A stretch of DNA of 64,000 nt from NCBI GenBank assembly GCA_006226495.1, contig SBGU01000043.1, positions 160,569 through 224,568 on the forward strand, in the 5' to 3' direction. The stretch comes from Alphaproteobacteria bacterium (GTDB lineage Bacteria; Pseudomonadota; Alphaproteobacteria; Sphingomonadales; Kordiimonadaceae). Positions 63,324 through 64,000 of this stretch are shown here, piece after piece (positions within the stretch are counted from its first letter, which is position 1; each line of letters begins with the position of its first letter). The notes under the pieces are model-generated. The model saw only the letters and a list, made by a program, of their open reading frames with translations, searched no databases and was not told the DNA's origin. Made by a program: the position numbers and the translations under genes.

Positions 63324-64000
63324 TCGGCGCGCGCCGGCGCATCGGCGGGGCACCGCAGGACAACAGTTGGCCCGGGTTCGTGGACGCCCTGTCGACCTTG
63401 CTTCTCGTCATCATCTTCCTTTTGTCGATGTTTGTGCTGGCGCAGTTTTTCCTCGGCCAGGCGCTGACGGGGCGCGACCAGGCGCTGGCGGAACTCAGGG
63501 GGCAGGTGGCCCAGCTCGGCAACCTCCTGAAGCTGGAACAACAGTCCAACCAGTCGCTTCGGGACAGCATGGCCGAACTGTCGGCGTCCCTGACCGCCGC
63601 GAACGAGGACAGGGACCAACTGGGTGCCGATTTGGGCAGCGCCCGCACGCAGCTTGAAACGGCGGAAAGCCAACTGGCCCAGATCACCGAAGCGCGTGAC
63701 AGGCTGGAAGCCGAAGCCAGGGCCCTCAGGGAACAATATGGCGCCAGCGCCAATGCGCTCACCGAAGAACGGGCGATCTCGGCCCGTGCGCAGGAACAGG
63801 TGGCGCGGCTGCAGCGCAATATCAACGCGCTTCGTGAACAACTGGGCCGGCTTGAAGCCGCGTTGCAGGCCAGCGAAGAACGCGACAAGCGCAACCAGGC
63901 CGTCATTGTCGACATGGGCCGCCGCCTCAACCGTGCGCTGGCCAGTAAGGTCGAGGAACTGGCGGGCTACCGCTCCGAATTTTATGGCCGGCTGAAGGAG
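63320..64000 (+). CDS. MotB/OmpA-like partner protein, partial (C-terminus beyond right edge)
   Basis: 227 codons are visible. The N-terminus has one transmembrane helix with the family's key aspartate: WPGFVDALSTLLLVIIFLLS. It is followed by a long periplasmic coiled coil (for example RSQLETAE-like heptads, EQVARLQRNINALREQLGRL). The expected peptidoglycan-binding OmpA domain would lie beyond the edge; the last visible residues (GYRSEFYGRLKE) often precede it. The start overlaps the stop of the ExbB/MotA-like gene, so the pair is made together. Confidence 0.85.
   Translation, partial: MIGARRRIGGAPQDNSWPGFVDALSTLLLVIIFLLSMFVLAQFFLGQALTGRDQALAELRGQVAQLGNLLKLEQQSNQSLRDSMAELSASLTAANEDRDQLGADLGSARTQLETAESQLAQITEARDRLEAEARALREQYGASANALTEERAISARAQEQVARLQRNINALREQLGRLEAALQASEERDKRNQAVIVDMGRRLNRALASKVEELAGYRSEFYGRLKE

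Overview
The window comes from the chromosome of a GC-rich alphaproteobacterium. Evidence: a split proton-translocating transhydrogenase (pntAA/pntAB/pntB), a GapR/DUF2312 gene, tandem DUF6491 proteins, DUF1244, an ECF42-type sigma factor with a YCII partner, and the gene order zapA - 6S RNA candidate - 5-formyltetrahydrofolate cyclo-ligase. The order (for example Kordiimonadales or Rhodospirillales) cannot be fixed from sequence reading alone. Most genes are intact housekeeping or envelope genes. Two stretches are visibly poorer in GC than the rest and look acquired: a trio of tail-collar genes (2.2-4.0 kb) and a restriction-modification locus (52.8-54.6 kb).

Layout. 0-12.7 kb: ATP-grasp protein (cut by the left edge), DedA, apt, three tail-collar (MdpB-like) proteins, M14 carboxypeptidase, rpmJ, HAD phosphatase, pyk, N-formylglutamate amidohydrolase, DUF1244, YCII plus ECF42 sigma factor, glpD. 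12.9-24.6 kb: large VCBS/RTX secreted protein, gapR, SGNH hydrolase, phosphoribosyltransferase, GST, TraB-like DUF5694 protein, outer-membrane protein, murI and an NtrC-type regulator. 24.8-37.1 kb: pnt operon, an unknown protein, two DUF6491 proteins, an RND permease and adaptor, a LytS/LytTR two-component pair, a MOSC protein. 37.1-40.6 kb (minus strand): secreted unknown protein, YmdB-like phosphoesterase, 5-FCL, 6S RNA candidate, zapA and a coiled-coil protein. 40.8-47.0 kb: central carbon cluster tkt-gap-pgk-fba (class I)-thiE. 47.0-52.4 kb: three-PAS soluble chemoreceptor, DoxX, efp, suhB, a methyltransferase. 52.4-55 kb: a complete PvuII-type restriction-modification system flanked by gene debris. 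55-64 kb: SDR/TetR divergent pair, PAS plus soluble chemoreceptor pair, GSCFA-TPR protein, small secreted protein, GST, and an ExbB/MotA-like plus MotB-like pair cut by the right edge.

The most notable content is as follows. (1) A PvuII-like R-C-M locus in which R, C and M are all recognisable, the catalytic residues are intact, and a two-box controller operator lies between C and M. Debris of a duplicated methyltransferase 3' end lies on one side and a headless gene fragment on the other. (2) The tail-collar trio, without any other phage gene, in which every member keeps an H-x-H motif. (3) A recurring 16-bp palindrome, TGTTGC-N4-GCAACA, found twice upstream of doxX/efp and once, with one mismatch, inside a longer palindrome near murI. 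(4) Two orphan or cytosolic signalling sets: an NtrC-type regulator with no kinase, and a PAS-only protein paired with a membrane-free chemoreceptor.

All functional calls come from reading motifs and recalled family features; no database search was run.
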